DNA of 64,000 bases from contig JAJXUI010000004.1 in assembly GCA_021782995.1 (NCBI GenBank), positions 41,556 to 105,555 of the forward strand, in the 5' to 3' direction. This document shows, piece by piece, positions 27,999-37,016 of this stretch; the stretch's first letter is position 1, and each line of letters begins with the position of its first letter. The DNA is from Pseudomonadota bacterium. GTDB taxonomy: Bacteria > Pseudomonadota > Gammaproteobacteria > Burkholderiales > Gallionellaceae. A model generated the notes under the pieces. It searched no databases, was not told the DNA's origin, and saw only the letters and a list, made by a program, of their open reading frames with translations. The position numbers and the translations under genes were made by a program.

Positions 27999-29120
27999 AT
28001 TCAAGTCGCCATTTGTTACCAAAGTACGGTAAAGAGCTGTATAGGATTTAACCATTTGATCTGCAGTAAAGTACTTCCAGTAACGCTCTTCAGCACATTT
28101 TCCCATTTCTGCAGCATTAGCTGGATGATCCCATAAATAGCGCATGGCGTTCTGGAGCGCAACTGGATCACTCGGTGGTACAACAATTCCTGTTTCGTTA
28201 GCGATATTTATATAAGTTGTACCGGTACCTATCTCGCTTGAAATTAAAGGCTTTCCATACATTGCGCCCTCAAGCAAAGAAATACCAAACGCTTCGGATC
28301 TTAAATGAGAAGGAAACACAACGGCATAGCATAATTTCAGCAATGCGACTTTATCTTCATCTGGAAGTTTGCCAAGGAAATGAACATTCAAAAGCCCAAG
28401 TTTATTGACCTCTTCTTTTAGTTCATTTTCAATCGGGCCTGCACCTACAATGAATATTGGGAAATCTGTTCCCTTTGCCGCTTCAATCAATATATGTAAA
28501 CCTTTGTAATAGCGAATAACTCCAATAAAAAGAAAAAACTTAGGAGCCAAACGCTCTCTCCAGTAAGTCATTTTGTCAGGAGAGGGTTCAGGATAAGATG
28601 ACTTATCGAGTCCAATTGGAATCACGCTTACTTTGGTTTTGAATTCCTTTAAAACCTGGCTGGTAGCAAGATAATTAGGGGACGTGGCAACAATACTTGA
28701 AACGCTTGCAAGAAACTTGTTCTTTAATGGTCGATAAATTTTTAATAGATTCTTCTGTCTGATGATGTCTGAATGGTAAGTTACTACAGAAGGCTTTTTA
28801 ATACGGGTAATGAAATGCACCAGATCCATGAAGGGCCATGGGAAGTGATAATGTATGACATCTGCATGTTTGGCTAACTGAGCAAATCTCCAGATTGAAG
28901 AAATTGAAAATCCGGTTGAAGCAATTTGAAAATTAAGCTTCGCCCTATGAAGCCTGTAGCCTTCCACTTCTATGGATCGAGGCAAATTATGGGGAGTTAG
29001 AGAGATAATATCAGTTTGAATTCCGTACTTCTGAGTTCCCCTTGCTATTTGATGAATTACCTGCTCAACTCCTCCCATGGTATCGGGCATGGATGTTTTG
29101 AAAAAATGTAAAACGCGCAT
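27987..29120 (-). CDS. GT4 family glycosyltransferase
   Basis: 377 residues, GT-B fold. N-terminal domain opens MRVLHFFKT with GGVEQVIHQIA; the C-terminal nucleotide-sugar domain carries FLFIGVIRYYKGLHILIEAA and the EX7E motif in SEAFGISLLEGAMYGKPLI. No TM segment; a peripheral cytosolic enzyme extending a lipid-linked glycan is expected. It is the last gene of a long minus-strand glycan block and starts 4 bases after the upstream GT2 gene, so they are co-transcribed. Donor sugar not predictable. Codons are visibly more AT-rich than in the flanking housekeeping genes. Confidence 0.9.
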   Translation of the reverse strand: MRVLHFFKTSMPDTMGGVEQVIHQIARGTQKYGIQTDIISLTPHNLPRSIEVEGYRLHRAKLNFQIASTGFSISSIWRFAQLAKHADVIHYHFPWPFMDLVHFITRIKKPSVVTYHSDIIRQKNLLKIYRPLKNKFLASVSSIVATSPNYLATSQVLKEFKTKVSVIPIGLDKSSYPEPSPDKMTYWRERLAPKFFLFIGVIRYYKGLHILIEAAKGTDFPIFIVGAGPIENELKEEVNKLGLLNVHFLGKLPDEDKVALLKLCYAVVFPSHLRSEAFGISLLEGAMYGKPLISSEIGTGTTYINIANETGIVVPPSDPVALQNAMRYLWDHPANAAEMGKCAEERYWKYFTADQMVKSYTALYRTLVTNGDLNKLP

Positions 29121-29124
29121 TTAA

Positions 29125-29868
29125 TTACTTAAATAATGATTTATACCAAACAGAATAAGGCTGGAACAACCACCATTTCAATGGAGTACTGCCATAATAT
29201 TTGCGAACGATAGCCATTGATTCCTTGTAGTGCAGCCTGCGGTTCAAGCGCGTTTTAGTATGATCGTGTTCACGATTAACTGCAACATAATCGTCCAGAA
29301 ACCCCAAGGGGCCGAACCTCTTGTATATGCGCCACCAGAGATCATAATCCATTGACATATGCAGTGAGGTATCAACACCTCCAATAGCTTCCCAGACAGA
29401 ACGACGAATCAGAGTTGCAGGCTGTGAAATTATGCAACGTACAGCAAGTCTCTGTTCACTGAAAGGTTCGATCCAGACAGGCTTGAACATTCCTGACTTT
29501 TCAAAATAATTATAAGATCGACCATAAACAGCGGGATATTGAGGATTTGCATCCAGGAAATTGGCTAGTTTATCCAGGCCATTTGGTAAAAACCAGTCAT
29601 CACTGTTTAGCCAGCAAACATAAGGTGCATTTCCCATTGCGACACCTTCATTAATTGCCGCCGCCTGACCTTCATCGGGATAGCTACGCCATTCCGATAT
29701 GAAATTATTATAGTTTTGTATAACTGTGAGCGAGCAATCTGATGATCCTCCATCCATTACAAAAAGTTCAGTCGGAACTCTCTGTTCAATTACAGATTTC
29801 AAAGAAGTGTTAAGATAGTTTCCTTGATTGAACGATGGGACAACAATTGTGACAAACGGATCATTCAT
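29125..29868 (-). CDS. GT2 family glycosyltransferase
   Basis: 247 residues, GT-A fold: VTIVVPSFNQGNYL, DGGSSDCS, then LNSDDWFLPNG as the DXD-type site, and MSMDYDLWWRIYKRFG as the acceptor-side motif. It resembles the C-terminal GT2 domain of the fusion protein at 40-41.8 kb, so the two are paralogues. The start ATG lies inside the 3' arm of a 16-bp perfect inverted repeat, with no Shine-Dalgarno sequence, so translation may depend on unfolding. The gene to its left follows after 4 bases. Confidence 0.9.
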   Translation of the reverse strand: MNDPFVTIVVPSFNQGNYLNTSLKSVIEQRVPTELFVMDGGSSDCSLTVIQNYNNFISEWRSYPDEGQAAAINEGVAMGNAPYVCWLNSDDWFLPNGLDKLANFLDANPQYPAVYGRSYNYFEKSGMFKPVWIEPFSEQRLAVRCIISQPATLIRRSVWEAIGGVDTSLHMSMDYDLWWRIYKRFGPLGFLDDYVAVNREHDHTKTRLNRRLHYKESMAIVRKYYGSTPLKWWLFQPYSVWYKSLFK

Positions 29869-29903
29869 ATTGAAATTTTCGGATTCAAAAATTTCAATAT
29901 GAA
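29864..29903. repeat. 16-bp perfect inverted repeat spanning a GT2 start codon
   Basis: TTCATATTGAAATTTT (29864-29879), an 8-base loop, then AAAATTTCAATATGAA (29888-29903). In the GT2 mRNA it would be an AT-rich hairpin hiding the AUG in its 3' arm. It may be an RNA switch, thermosensor-like element or a protein-binding palindrome. Confidence 0.75.
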
Positions 29904-30010
29904 ATTGGCATAGCAGAAAACAAATTCATTAGTGATATTGCCGATCGTAAACATTGATTATTAACAGCAATTATACTGATCGAATAACTTCACTGGCGGT
30001 AGAAAATGAT

Positions 30011-31039
30011 TCAATTAACGTTATTAACATACCAGTCAATTGCTTCAGCCAGGCCTTGACCAATTCTGTGAGTTGGTTCATATCCTAGAAAATTGCGAGC
30101 CTTTTCGATGTTTGCTAAAGAGTGACGTACGTCACCTTCTCTGAAATCGCGATAAACTGGCTTAAAATTTAATAAATGAGGAAATTTATTAACAAGCGAA
30201 ATACGAATCTCTTCAAGCAACTCATTCAATGTTGTGCGATCACCTACTGCTATGTTGTATACCTGATTAGCAGCATCAGAATTTGTAGTTGTCGCAGCAA
30301 GTAAATTCGCCTGAATTGCATTACTGATATAGCAAAAGTCGCGGCTTGTTTCTCCATCACCATTGACATAAACAGGTTCATTTCTGATCATTGCAGAAAT
30401 CCACTTTGGAATTACAGCAGCATATGCTCCTCCAGGATCCTGGCGCTGACCGAAAATATTGAAATATCTAAGACCTATAGACCTAAACCCATAAACCCTG
30501 GAGAATACATCAGCGTATTGCTCATTTACCAATTTTGTTACAGCGTAAGGTGAAAGCGGTTTACCAATCTTATCCTCAATCTTGGGTAGTCCGGGGTGAT
30601 CGCCATATGTAGAACTTGATGCTGCATAAACAAAATTCCGTACATTTGCGGCGCGGGCAGCAACAAGCATATTCAGGAACCCATCAATATTTGTAGAGTT
30701 GGTGCTTATAGGATCTTCAATAGATCTGGGAACGCTACCCAATGCTGCTTGATGCAATACAAAATCTATATTTGAACAGGCATGATTACAATCATCTAAT
30801 GAACGGATATCTCCTTCCAAAAATTGAAAGCGCGTCCATTGTTCTTGAGTTACCAAGGATCTGACCTGTTCCAAATTATGTCGATGTCCAGTTGCAAAGT
30901 TATCCAGCCCGACAACTTGTTGATCAAGACTTAACAATGTCTCTAAAAGATTGCTTCCAATAAAACCGGCAACTCCAGTTATCAGCCATACATATTTCTG
31001 TGAGGAAAGATGTAATTTCAATTCTTCATAAGCTGACAT
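30011..31039 (-). CDS. wbpP: UDP-N-acetylglucosamine 4-epimerase (WbpP/TviC)
   Basis: 342 residues, short-chain dehydrogenase. The start at 31039 (MSAYEELK) has GGAG 9 bases upstream; an ATG five codons earlier would overlap the previous gene. It reproduces WbpP nearly motif for motif: [49 protein letters not shown] and the catalytic PLSPYAVTK. It interconverts UDP-GlcNAc/UDP-GalNAc or their uronic acids. With the dehydrogenase upstream it gives UDP-GalNAcA for a surface polysaccharide, as in Vi antigen or Pseudomonas O6. Confidence 0.93.
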   Translation of the reverse strand: MSAYEELKLHLSSQKYVWLITGVAGFIGSNLLETLLSLDQQVVGLDNFATGHRHNLEQVRSLVTQEQWTRFQFLEGDIRSLDDCNHACSNIDFVLHQAALGSVPRSIEDPISTNSTNIDGFLNMLVAARAANVRNFVYAASSSTYGDHPGLPKIEDKIGKPLSPYAVTKLVNEQYADVFSRVYGFRSIGLRYFNIFGQRQDPGGAYAAVIPKWISAMIRNEPVYVNGDGETSRDFCYISNAIQANLLAATTTNSDAANQVYNIAVGDRTTLNELLEEIRISLVNKFPHLLNFKPVYRDFREGDVRHSLANIEKARNFLGYEPTHRIGQGLAEAIDWYVNNVN

Positions 31040-31041
31040 GC

Positions 31042-32349
31042 TTACAGTCTCCATACACGATAACCTAGATTATGAATAGCATCTGATGAGTAAGCTGATT
31101 TAACATCAACGAATACACCATCTGATTTCATGAGAGATAAAATTGATTTTATAGGCATTTCCAGATAACTTGCATGTGACACAGCAGCGACAATGGCCTC
31201 AACATTATTCGGCAACTCTTCCCAGGCTTTCAAAGTCACTCCATACTCATGAATTGCTTCGTTTGGGTCAGCGATAGGATCATGAACAATTACATTACAG
31301 CCGAATTCTTGTAATTCAGTAATTACATCTGCAACTTTGGAATTGCGCAAGTCCGGACAATTTTCCTTAAAAGTCAATCCTAGAATAATGACATTGCTTC
31401 CCCGGATGGTGCTGCCATTATGAATCATCTGTTTGATGGTTTGCTGAGCAACGTATGTCGCCATGCTGTCGTTTATCCTTCTGCCGGCTAAAATTACCTG
31501 CGGATGGTAACCAAGCATTTCCGCCTTATGGGTAAGATAATACGGGTCAACTCCGATGCAATGACCACCAACCAGTCCCGGTCTAAAGGGCATAAAGTTC
31601 CACTTGGTTCCTGCCGCCTGTAATACTTCCAGTGTGTCAATTCCTATGCGATGAAAAATGAGAGACAGCTCATTCATCAGTGCGATATTGAGGTCACGCT
31701 GTGTATTTTCGATAACCTTGGCGGCTTCAGCCACTTTAATTGAACTCGCCCGATGAACTCCCGCTGTAATCACAGACGCATACAGTTCCGCTACCGTATT
31801 AAGAGTTTCTCCATCATCTCCTGACACAACTTTCACGATTTTGGTAATGGTTCGTTCCTTGTCACCAGGATTCACTCGCTCAGGTGAATATCCCACGTGA
31901 AAATCCTGCTTCCATTTCATGCCTGAGTGCTTTTCCAAAAGCGGAATACACACATCTTCTGTCGCACCAGGGTAAACCGTGGATTCATACACCACAATTG
32001 CACCTTGCTTCATGTGTGCACCCACAGTGGTACTTGAACCCACTAGGGGAGAAAAATCTGGTTTATGCGCTTCATCTACGGGTGTAGGTACGGCTATGAT
32101 AATGATATCCGCCAAGCGGATAGTCGTAGGGTCTGTTGAAACAGTAAGGTGGCTAGCCGCTATAAGTTGTTGTGTATCAACCTCACCGGTAGGATCAAAA
32201 TGTCTTTTGTACGCAGCAATTTTTTCTTCCGACAGATCGTAACCGATAGTTGTAAATTTCTTTCCAAACTCAACAGCTAACGGCAAACCAACATAACCCA
32301 AGCCAACCACTGCCACAACGGGCGGATGATTATTGATACTGATACTCAT
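31042..32349 (-). CDS. wbpO: UDP-N-acetyl-hexosamine 6-dehydrogenase (WbpO/TviB)
   Basis: 435 residues; oxidises UDP-GlcNAc (or UDP-GalNAc) to the uronic acid with NAD. Rossmann motif [16 protein letters not shown] at 15-30, [27 protein letters not shown] and catalytic Cys in [13 protein letters not shown] near 270 identify the nucleotide-sugar dehydrogenase family. The adjacent WbpP homologue fixes it to the TviB/WbpO branch rather than UDP-glucose dehydrogenase. The ribosome start is close to the upstream deacetylase stop (four-base overlap), placing it in the operon. Confidence 0.92.
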   Translation of the reverse strand: MSISINNHPPVVAVVGLGYVGLPLAVEFGKKFTTIGYDLSEEKIAAYKRHFDPTGEVDTQQLIAASHLTVSTDPTTIRLADIIIIAVPTPVDEAHKPDFSPLVGSSTTVGAHMKQGAIVVYESTVYPGATEDVCIPLLEKHSGMKWKQDFHVGYSPERVNPGDKERTITKIVKVVSGDDGETLNTVAELYASVITAGVHRASSIKVAEAAKVIENTQRDLNIALMNELSLIFHRIGIDTLEVLQAAGTKWNFMPFRPGLVGGHCIGVDPYYLTHKAEMLGYHPQVILAGRRINDSMATYVAQQTIKQMIHNGSTIRGSNVIILGLTFKENCPDLRNSKVADVITELQEFGCNVIVHDPIADPNEAIHEYGVTLKAWEELPNNVEAIVAAVSHASYLEMPIKSILSLMKSDGVFVDVKSAYSSDAIHNLGYRVWRL

Positions 32350-33236
32350 TTGAGTCCCTCTTGTTTTTGATTTGTAACCCAGTCCAGCATGCTGCCAAAC
32401 TTGTATTCCTGCAACAACACTTCCAATCGTTCAAAAGCCGTATCAACACCGTAGTAACGTAACCATTGAAACATCGGATTGCCCCCTGGCAAGCGTGGAC
32501 AATTTTTGTCCAGATCATACGGATGCAGATAAATAATGCCGGGCTGCAATTTGGCTTGGCATACAGACATTGCTTTATGAGTAAGCCACGCTGGAAAAAA
32601 ACGGAAATATAGTCCCCCCGCCACTGGCAATCTCAAGCCAAAAAGAGGATAGGTTGTAGCGGGTATTTCCCAAATTCTTCTGCCACTGACCAGATCAACC
32701 TGGTGCGGGTAATGATTTCCTGTTCCGCCACTGAATTTAGGGAAGATGCTGCTGTCGTATTCCATGCCTGCTTCATGCAGTACCTGCAATACTTCAAGAT
32801 AATTCAGGTCGAGGATGGACCACTTTGGGGCACGATACCCCTTAACTTTGCAACCTCCGATATCCTCCAAAAGATGGACGGAGCGTAACAAATCTTCCCT
32901 GAACGCATCAACACTTCCCATGCGTGAAAGTACACTGTGCGAATATGAGTGGGATGCAACCTCATGCCCTTCATGCGCGGCGCGTTTAACCACATGGGGA
33001 AATTCTTCAGCGTACCTTCCTGTAAAGAACATTGTAGAGCGTTGACCTGTTTCACCCATGATGTCCAGAAGGCGCTCCACCATCCTGTCATCGCGCGGTG
33101 GATAATTTTGCCATCCATCCAGATCACGATAGCGATACCCTTCATACCAATGTTCAACATCAAATGTTAGGAGGTGATAAGTTACCGGAATGTTATGCTG
33201 AGAAGGCTTAAATGAATTCATACCAAACGGACTCAT
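32346..33236 (-). CDS. Polysaccharide deacetylase (NodB-type with DUF3473-like tail)
   Basis: 296 residues from an ATG that overlaps the upstream TGA (ATGA); ATGs at 33221, 33245 and 33287 are alternatives. NodB-domain metal site residues lie in LTFDVEHWYEG, then HEVASHSYSHSVL and the YRAPKWS motif. The C-terminal part ends with YLHPYDLD, like deacetylases of XrtA-type exopolysaccharide loci. It probably removes N-acetyl groups from a lipid-linked or exported glycan. No signal peptide is visible, so it should act on the cytosolic side. Confidence 0.87.
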   Translation of the reverse strand: MSPFGMNSFKPSQHNIPVTYHLLTFDVEHWYEGYRYRDLDGWQNYPPRDDRMVERLLDIMGETGQRSTMFFTGRYAEEFPHVVKRAAHEGHEVASHSYSHSVLSRMGSVDAFREDLLRSVHLLEDIGGCKVKGYRAPKWSILDLNYLEVLQVLHEAGMEYDSSIFPKFSGGTGNHYPHQVDLVSGRRIWEIPATTYPLFGLRLPVAGGLYFRFFPAWLTHKAMSVCQAKLQPGIIYLHPYDLDKNCPRLPGGNPMFQWLRYYGVDTAFERLEVLLQEYKFGSMLDWVTNQKQEGLK

Positions 33237-34195
33237 GTTCGACATTTTCCAATCTTCCTGCATTTGGGAATAATTCGGTTCACCCATACCGGGATTAGCA
33301 GCACCAGTAGCATAAATGCCCCAAAAACAAAGCCATCCAACAGTGAAAATAATAATGCCTGCTCTTTTATTATCCCTTGTTGTGCCATGATCATTATATA
33401 AGTTGCTTCGCGTGTACCCAAGCCACCTACAGAAATTGGTAATAACGAAACCAAGGTCGCAGCAGCATAGGCGAATATCACTACCAGATAATTAACTTCA
33501 AAGCCGAATGCTTTAGCAAGTAAGAAAATCTGACAAAAATTCAGCAGTATACATGCAAGGCCTAGCATGAAAATAGTCATTGCAGCACGAATAATGACTC
33601 CATGAAATGAAACAGCTATTGCCTGCCGGTGACGGGTTATAAACGAAGGCTCCCAGCGTAGTATCCAACTTAAATACTGTTGCAGAAGCCGATATAGAGA
33701 GTCATAGCTTCGAAAGCCAGCAAAGAGCAATAACAATCCTGTTATTATGACAAATCCACTGCTGAATTGATAATTCAAAGGTGCAAAAATATAGATTACA
33801 CCGCCAATGCCAAATACCAGCAGTACGGCAATATCAATCAGGCGCTCAACTGTTACAACCGAAATGGCCTCCTGAATAGTTACACCATGTGCATGCAGAT
33901 AGCCAACACGGGTAAACTCCCCCAAACGGCCAGGTGTCACGATGCCCATAAATGCAGGTTCCAGAATTGCCACATAACAATCTTTAAGCGTAAGCGGATA
34001 GCCAAGTTTCGATAGTGCAAGACGAAGCCGTAATGATCGCACCAATATCATGGCTACAAAGCATCCCACATAGCCGGCCAGATAAGCAGGCTTAAGTTTA
34101 ATTAGCGCCTGAGCAGCCTGCCCCCAACTCACGGTGGACATGATCCATACCAGAAGCGCGATCCCAATCAGTTTTATCAAGTTTTTCCAAGGCAT
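33233..34195 (-). CDS. UPF0104 flippase-like multi-pass membrane protein
   Basis: 320 residues with about eight TM segments. EPAFMGIVTPGRLGEFTRVGYL in the middle (about 90-111, listed in part) and GGLGTREATYIMIMA near 265 are the signatures of the lysylphosphatidylglycerol synthase transmembrane region family (UPF0104). Members in glycan clusters are thought to move or modify lipids, and this lacks the cytosolic synthase domain of MprF. The stop overlaps the deacetylase start and it begins 9 bases after the FemAB-like gene. Function unproven. Confidence 0.82.
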   Translation of the reverse strand: MPWKNLIKLIGIALLVWIMSTVSWGQAAQALIKLKPAYLAGYVGCFVAMILVRSLRLRLALSKLGYPLTLKDCYVAILEPAFMGIVTPGRLGEFTRVGYLHAHGVTIQEAISVVTVERLIDIAVLLVFGIGGVIYIFAPLNYQFSSGFVIITGLLLLFAGFRSYDSLYRLLQQYLSWILRWEPSFITRHRQAIAVSFHGVIIRAAMTIFMLGLACILLNFCQIFLLAKAFGFEVNYLVVIFAYAAATLVSLLPISVGGLGTREATYIMIMAQQGIIKEQALLFSLLDGFVFGAFMLLVLLIPVWVNRIIPKCRKIGKCRT

Positions 34196-34204
34196 CTCTG
34201 ATCC

Positions 34205-35269
34205 TCAGGGTAACCAGCGCCGAACCACAGGACCAAGCCGCATTTGTATGAACCCTGGCAGTTTCTGCCAAACGCTCGCGAGCCTTGATGCACTTTGTCC
34301 CCGATAAAACTGGGTTGAAGCCGAGGCTAATAAAGCGCCATTTTTGTAGCTGTGATAATTCAGTGCAATCTCGCAGGCACCCCATTGTTTCTTAAAACGA
34401 AAAGTGCCGGAATTTTTGCGGCTACGTCCGAAATCGAATGATTTAGCTCCTGCATTACTCGCAGCGCGCAAAGCCTCCCAATACATCAGCATATTTGGAT
34501 TCAATTTATTGAATTCTGAAAGGCATGAAGCCATCGGATCACTCCACGTGTCGCCATGCTTGATAACCAGCATAGCACCTATAGCCATGTCATCAAGCCG
34601 AACAGTCAAAACATCGGCAGTCTCAGGGAAATTTGACAATATTTCGCGTACAAATTCAGGAGAGTGCACTGGTGTCCCCAGGCGCGCCATGTTATTTGCG
34701 TAGATTGCATACAGATCATCGCACTGTTCCCGTCCCCAGGTTAACGTTAAACCCGATTTCAGTGCTTTACGCACTTGATTTCTTGCCTTGTCACCGATTT
34801 GCTTCCATAACAGTTCAGAACTCTCTGGCAAGGTGAGAACCATTGTTACTTCAACGGACTCCTCAAGGCCTGGTGCAATATCACGCAGCTCAACCTTGTC
34901 GATACCAACACTAGTCAAATACTTAATGGCTTCAGATTTTAATATGTCGGCATCGACACTTTCTGCAACCAGCAGGCCGCCGTAATTGCAATAAGGCAAC
35001 GAAACCGCTTTCACGGCGGAGCCTGGGAAATGCGGCATGATTGCAACCGGTAATATCCCCAGCCATGTGCTGCCAGAGCACAAAGCCAGATAGCGAGTTT
35101 GTAACCCATATGTGCGTTCAAAAACATGTTTCCATCCAAACAATTGACAATAATTTCCTGACAAACGTTTGACGAAAGAATCCCAAGTCGCGGAGTTTTC
35201 CGTACTACACTCAATAATTGAGTATTTGGATAGAACCCTAGAATGGTGAGTGGGTCCAGCATTGCTCAC
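34205..35269 (-). CDS. FemAB-like GNAT-fold acyl/aminoacyltransferase
   Basis: 354 residues from a GTG at 35269 that follows AGAGG at proper spacing, just after the stop of the methyltransferase. Features are SLPYCNYGGLLV, the paired GNAT-like half domains, and FDFGRSRKNSGTFRFKKQWG near the C-terminus (shown as a 20-residue block), typical of FemAB proteins in XrtA/exopolysaccharide clusters. Such proteins may attach an acyl or aminoacyl group to a sugar; the substrate is unknown. Co-located with deacetylase and flippase, so the three may act on one glycan. Confidence 0.82.
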   Translation of the reverse strand: MSNAGPTHHSRVLSKYSIIECSTENSATWDSFVKRLSGNYCQLFGWKHVFERTYGLQTRYLALCSGSTWLGILPVAIMPHFPGSAVKAVSLPYCNYGGLLVAESVDADILKSEAIKYLTSVGIDKVELRDIAPGLEESVEVTMVLTLPESSELLWKQIGDKARNQVRKALKSGLTLTWGREQCDDLYAIYANNMARLGTPVHSPEFVREILSNFPETADVLTVRLDDMAIGAMLVIKHGDTWSDPMASCLSEFNKLNPNMLMYWEALRAASNAGAKSFDFGRSRKNSGTFRFKKQWGACEIALNYHSYKNGALLASASTQFYRGQSASRLASVWQKLPGFIQMRLGPVVRRWLP

Positions 35270-35279
35270 GTAGTTACCT

Positions 35280-36089
35280 CTAAATTTTTCGCCAAGTTGC
35301 GGCAAGATAAAGTTTCGGCACAAATGGTAACGGAGTGATTAGACGTTCAAAGCCAGCCAACACGGGGTACAGCCAGCGCTTCCAGCTCAAAGGGGTACCA
35401 AGTACCAAAGACTGGCTGATAATCAGATATGCAATGTTGCCGCCCGTGAATGCATTGATTTCTTGAAAGCCTACATTGAGGTATGGCTTCAGTTGTTTCG
35501 AGTAGCTTAATGCTTCCTCAGTTTCATGAAATCGCTTGTCCATCCGATACCATGCCATTCGTAATTTGTTCAAAAAGGTATCTTTATTGGGCTCGACAAA
35601 AACAAAATGTCCGCCTGGCTTCAAAATACGGTGAACTTCCCGAATCGTCTCCGCCAAACAGGGGATAATGTGATGCAATCCGCCATATATATATACGACG
35701 TCAAAAGTGTCGGAATCAATACCTGTTTCGTGTATGCTGGTCGCCAAGCATTCTCTATTCCACCGTTTCCTGTATAACTCGGCATTACGGGAGGAAATGT
35801 CCAGTCCAGTTACCAGCGCATTTTTTGAAATCAAATATTCAGTTTCAATACCAGACGCACACATCGCATCCAGAACTACTTTATTTTCGACATCAAAATT
35901 GAACAGTTTATTGCGAACGAATTCAGTACGGTACAACTGACTGTAATAATCTCCATGATGCTTTTGATAGTCATCAGCCTCATTGTCGTAACGCTGCTTC
36001 TGATATTCAATGGATTCGAGTTGAGAGTTGCTCAGATCGCTGACTACCCCGGTGCTTTTAGATTCTTTCATAATTTTTTTTCCATTCAT
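35280..36089 (-). CDS. Class I SAM-dependent methyltransferase
   Basis: 269 residues. Motif I VLDAMCASGIETEYL near 72 is a variant with Ala/Cys in place of the usual Gly-x-Gly; LDISSRN and IYGGLHHIIPCL follow, then REVHRILKPGGHFVFVEP. The last 70 residues are hydrophobic with aromatic residues and may associate with the membrane. Probably methylates a sugar or lipid-linked intermediate. It lies 7 bases after the upstream GT2 stop and 10 before the FemAB-like gene. Confidence 0.85.
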   Translation of the reverse strand: MNGKKIMKESKSTGVVSDLSNSQLESIEYQKQRYDNEADDYQKHHGDYYSQLYRTEFVRNKLFNFDVENKVVLDAMCASGIETEYLISKNALVTGLDISSRNAELYRKRWNRECLATSIHETGIDSDTFDVVYIYGGLHHIIPCLAETIREVHRILKPGGHFVFVEPNKDTFLNKLRMAWYRMDKRFHETEEALSYSKQLKPYLNVGFQEINAFTGGNIAYLIISQSLVLGTPLSWKRWLYPVLAGFERLITPLPFVPKLYLAATWRKI

Positions 36090-36096
36090 TTAGGCA

Positions 36097-36978
36097 TTAT
36101 TTTTGTCCGATATTCTCGCCACGGCGAACAGCAACCACCTGATCCACCAAGACGCCAAATAAAAAAAACTGCACCGCTGCCAGCAATGCAATCAGGCCTT
36201 TTACACTGGCCTCTCCTGCATGAACATAACCGTAGACGGTAAAGATCAAGCCAATAAGAAAGGTGGTGGCACTGATGGGCAGGAAGACTCGCAGCGGGGC
36301 AAAAAGGGTGACCAGGCGGATGATCAGCATGATGGTGCGAAATCCGTCGGCAGCAGTCACGGTGCTGGTACCGATACGTCTGGACACCTGGATGGGCAAA
36401 TAGTTAACCAGATAGCCGCCTTTGAACGCAGCAATGGTGCTGGTGGTCGAAAATGAAAACCCATCAGGCATGATCGGCAGGAATCGGAGCGCCATTTCAC
36501 GATCAAGCGCGCGGTACCCTGAATTGAAATCGGGAATGTTATGCCCCGTAAGATTATTAACCAGCAATTTTAGAAACACTTTGCCAGGTTTGCGCCATAA
36601 CGGTGAACCTGCCGTTCCTTTTCGTGCACCAACCACCATATCATAGCTTTTCCGTTCTGCCAGAAGACGTGGAATGTCGTTGGGATCATGTTGCCCATCA
36701 GCATCAAGAAAAATCACGGTGCGACTGGATGCATGGCGAATACCGGTCTTCAGTGAAGCTCCATAACCTTTATTATATGGGTGTGTCAGCACATGCGCTC
36801 CGGCCTTGCGTGCAGCATCCCCCGTACCGTCTGTAGAACCGTCATCCACCACGATAACTTCATATTCGCATCCCAGCTCGGTGGCAACTTTTAAGACGGC
36901 CGTCACGACTTGGCCAATTGCGGCACTTTCTTGATAGGCGGGAATGATGAGGCTTACGGATTCAACTATGGATTTCAT
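36097..36978 (-). CDS. Dolichyl-phosphate-mannose-synthase-like GT2
   Basis: 293 residues. GT-A domain with SLIIPAYQES, VDDGSTDGTG, FLDADGQHDPND (DXD-type) and NSGYRALDREMAL; two C-terminal TM helices (about 220-280). This DPM1/GtrB type makes polyprenyl-phosphate sugars on the cytosolic face for use by GT-C enzymes outside. The gene immediately downstream in the same block is upstream on the chromosome: the 889-residue GT-C-like membrane protein, separated by 38 bases, which could be the user of this donor. Confidence 0.88.
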   Translation of the reverse strand: MKSIVESVSLIIPAYQESAAIGQVVTAVLKVATELGCEYEVIVVDDGSTDGTGDAARKAGAHVLTHPYNKGYGASLKTGIRHASSRTVIFLDADGQHDPNDIPRLLAERKSYDMVVGARKGTAGSPLWRKPGKVFLKLLVNNLTGHNIPDFNSGYRALDREMALRFLPIMPDGFSFSTTSTIAAFKGGYLVNYLPIQVSRRIGTSTVTAADGFRTIMLIIRLVTLFAPLRVFLPISATTFLIGLIFTVYGYVHAGEASVKGLIALLAAVQFFLFGVLVDQVVAVRRGENIGQK

Positions 36979-37016
36979 TTATTCTACTTTCTACTTTGCA
37001 CTTGTAATCGGACTTT

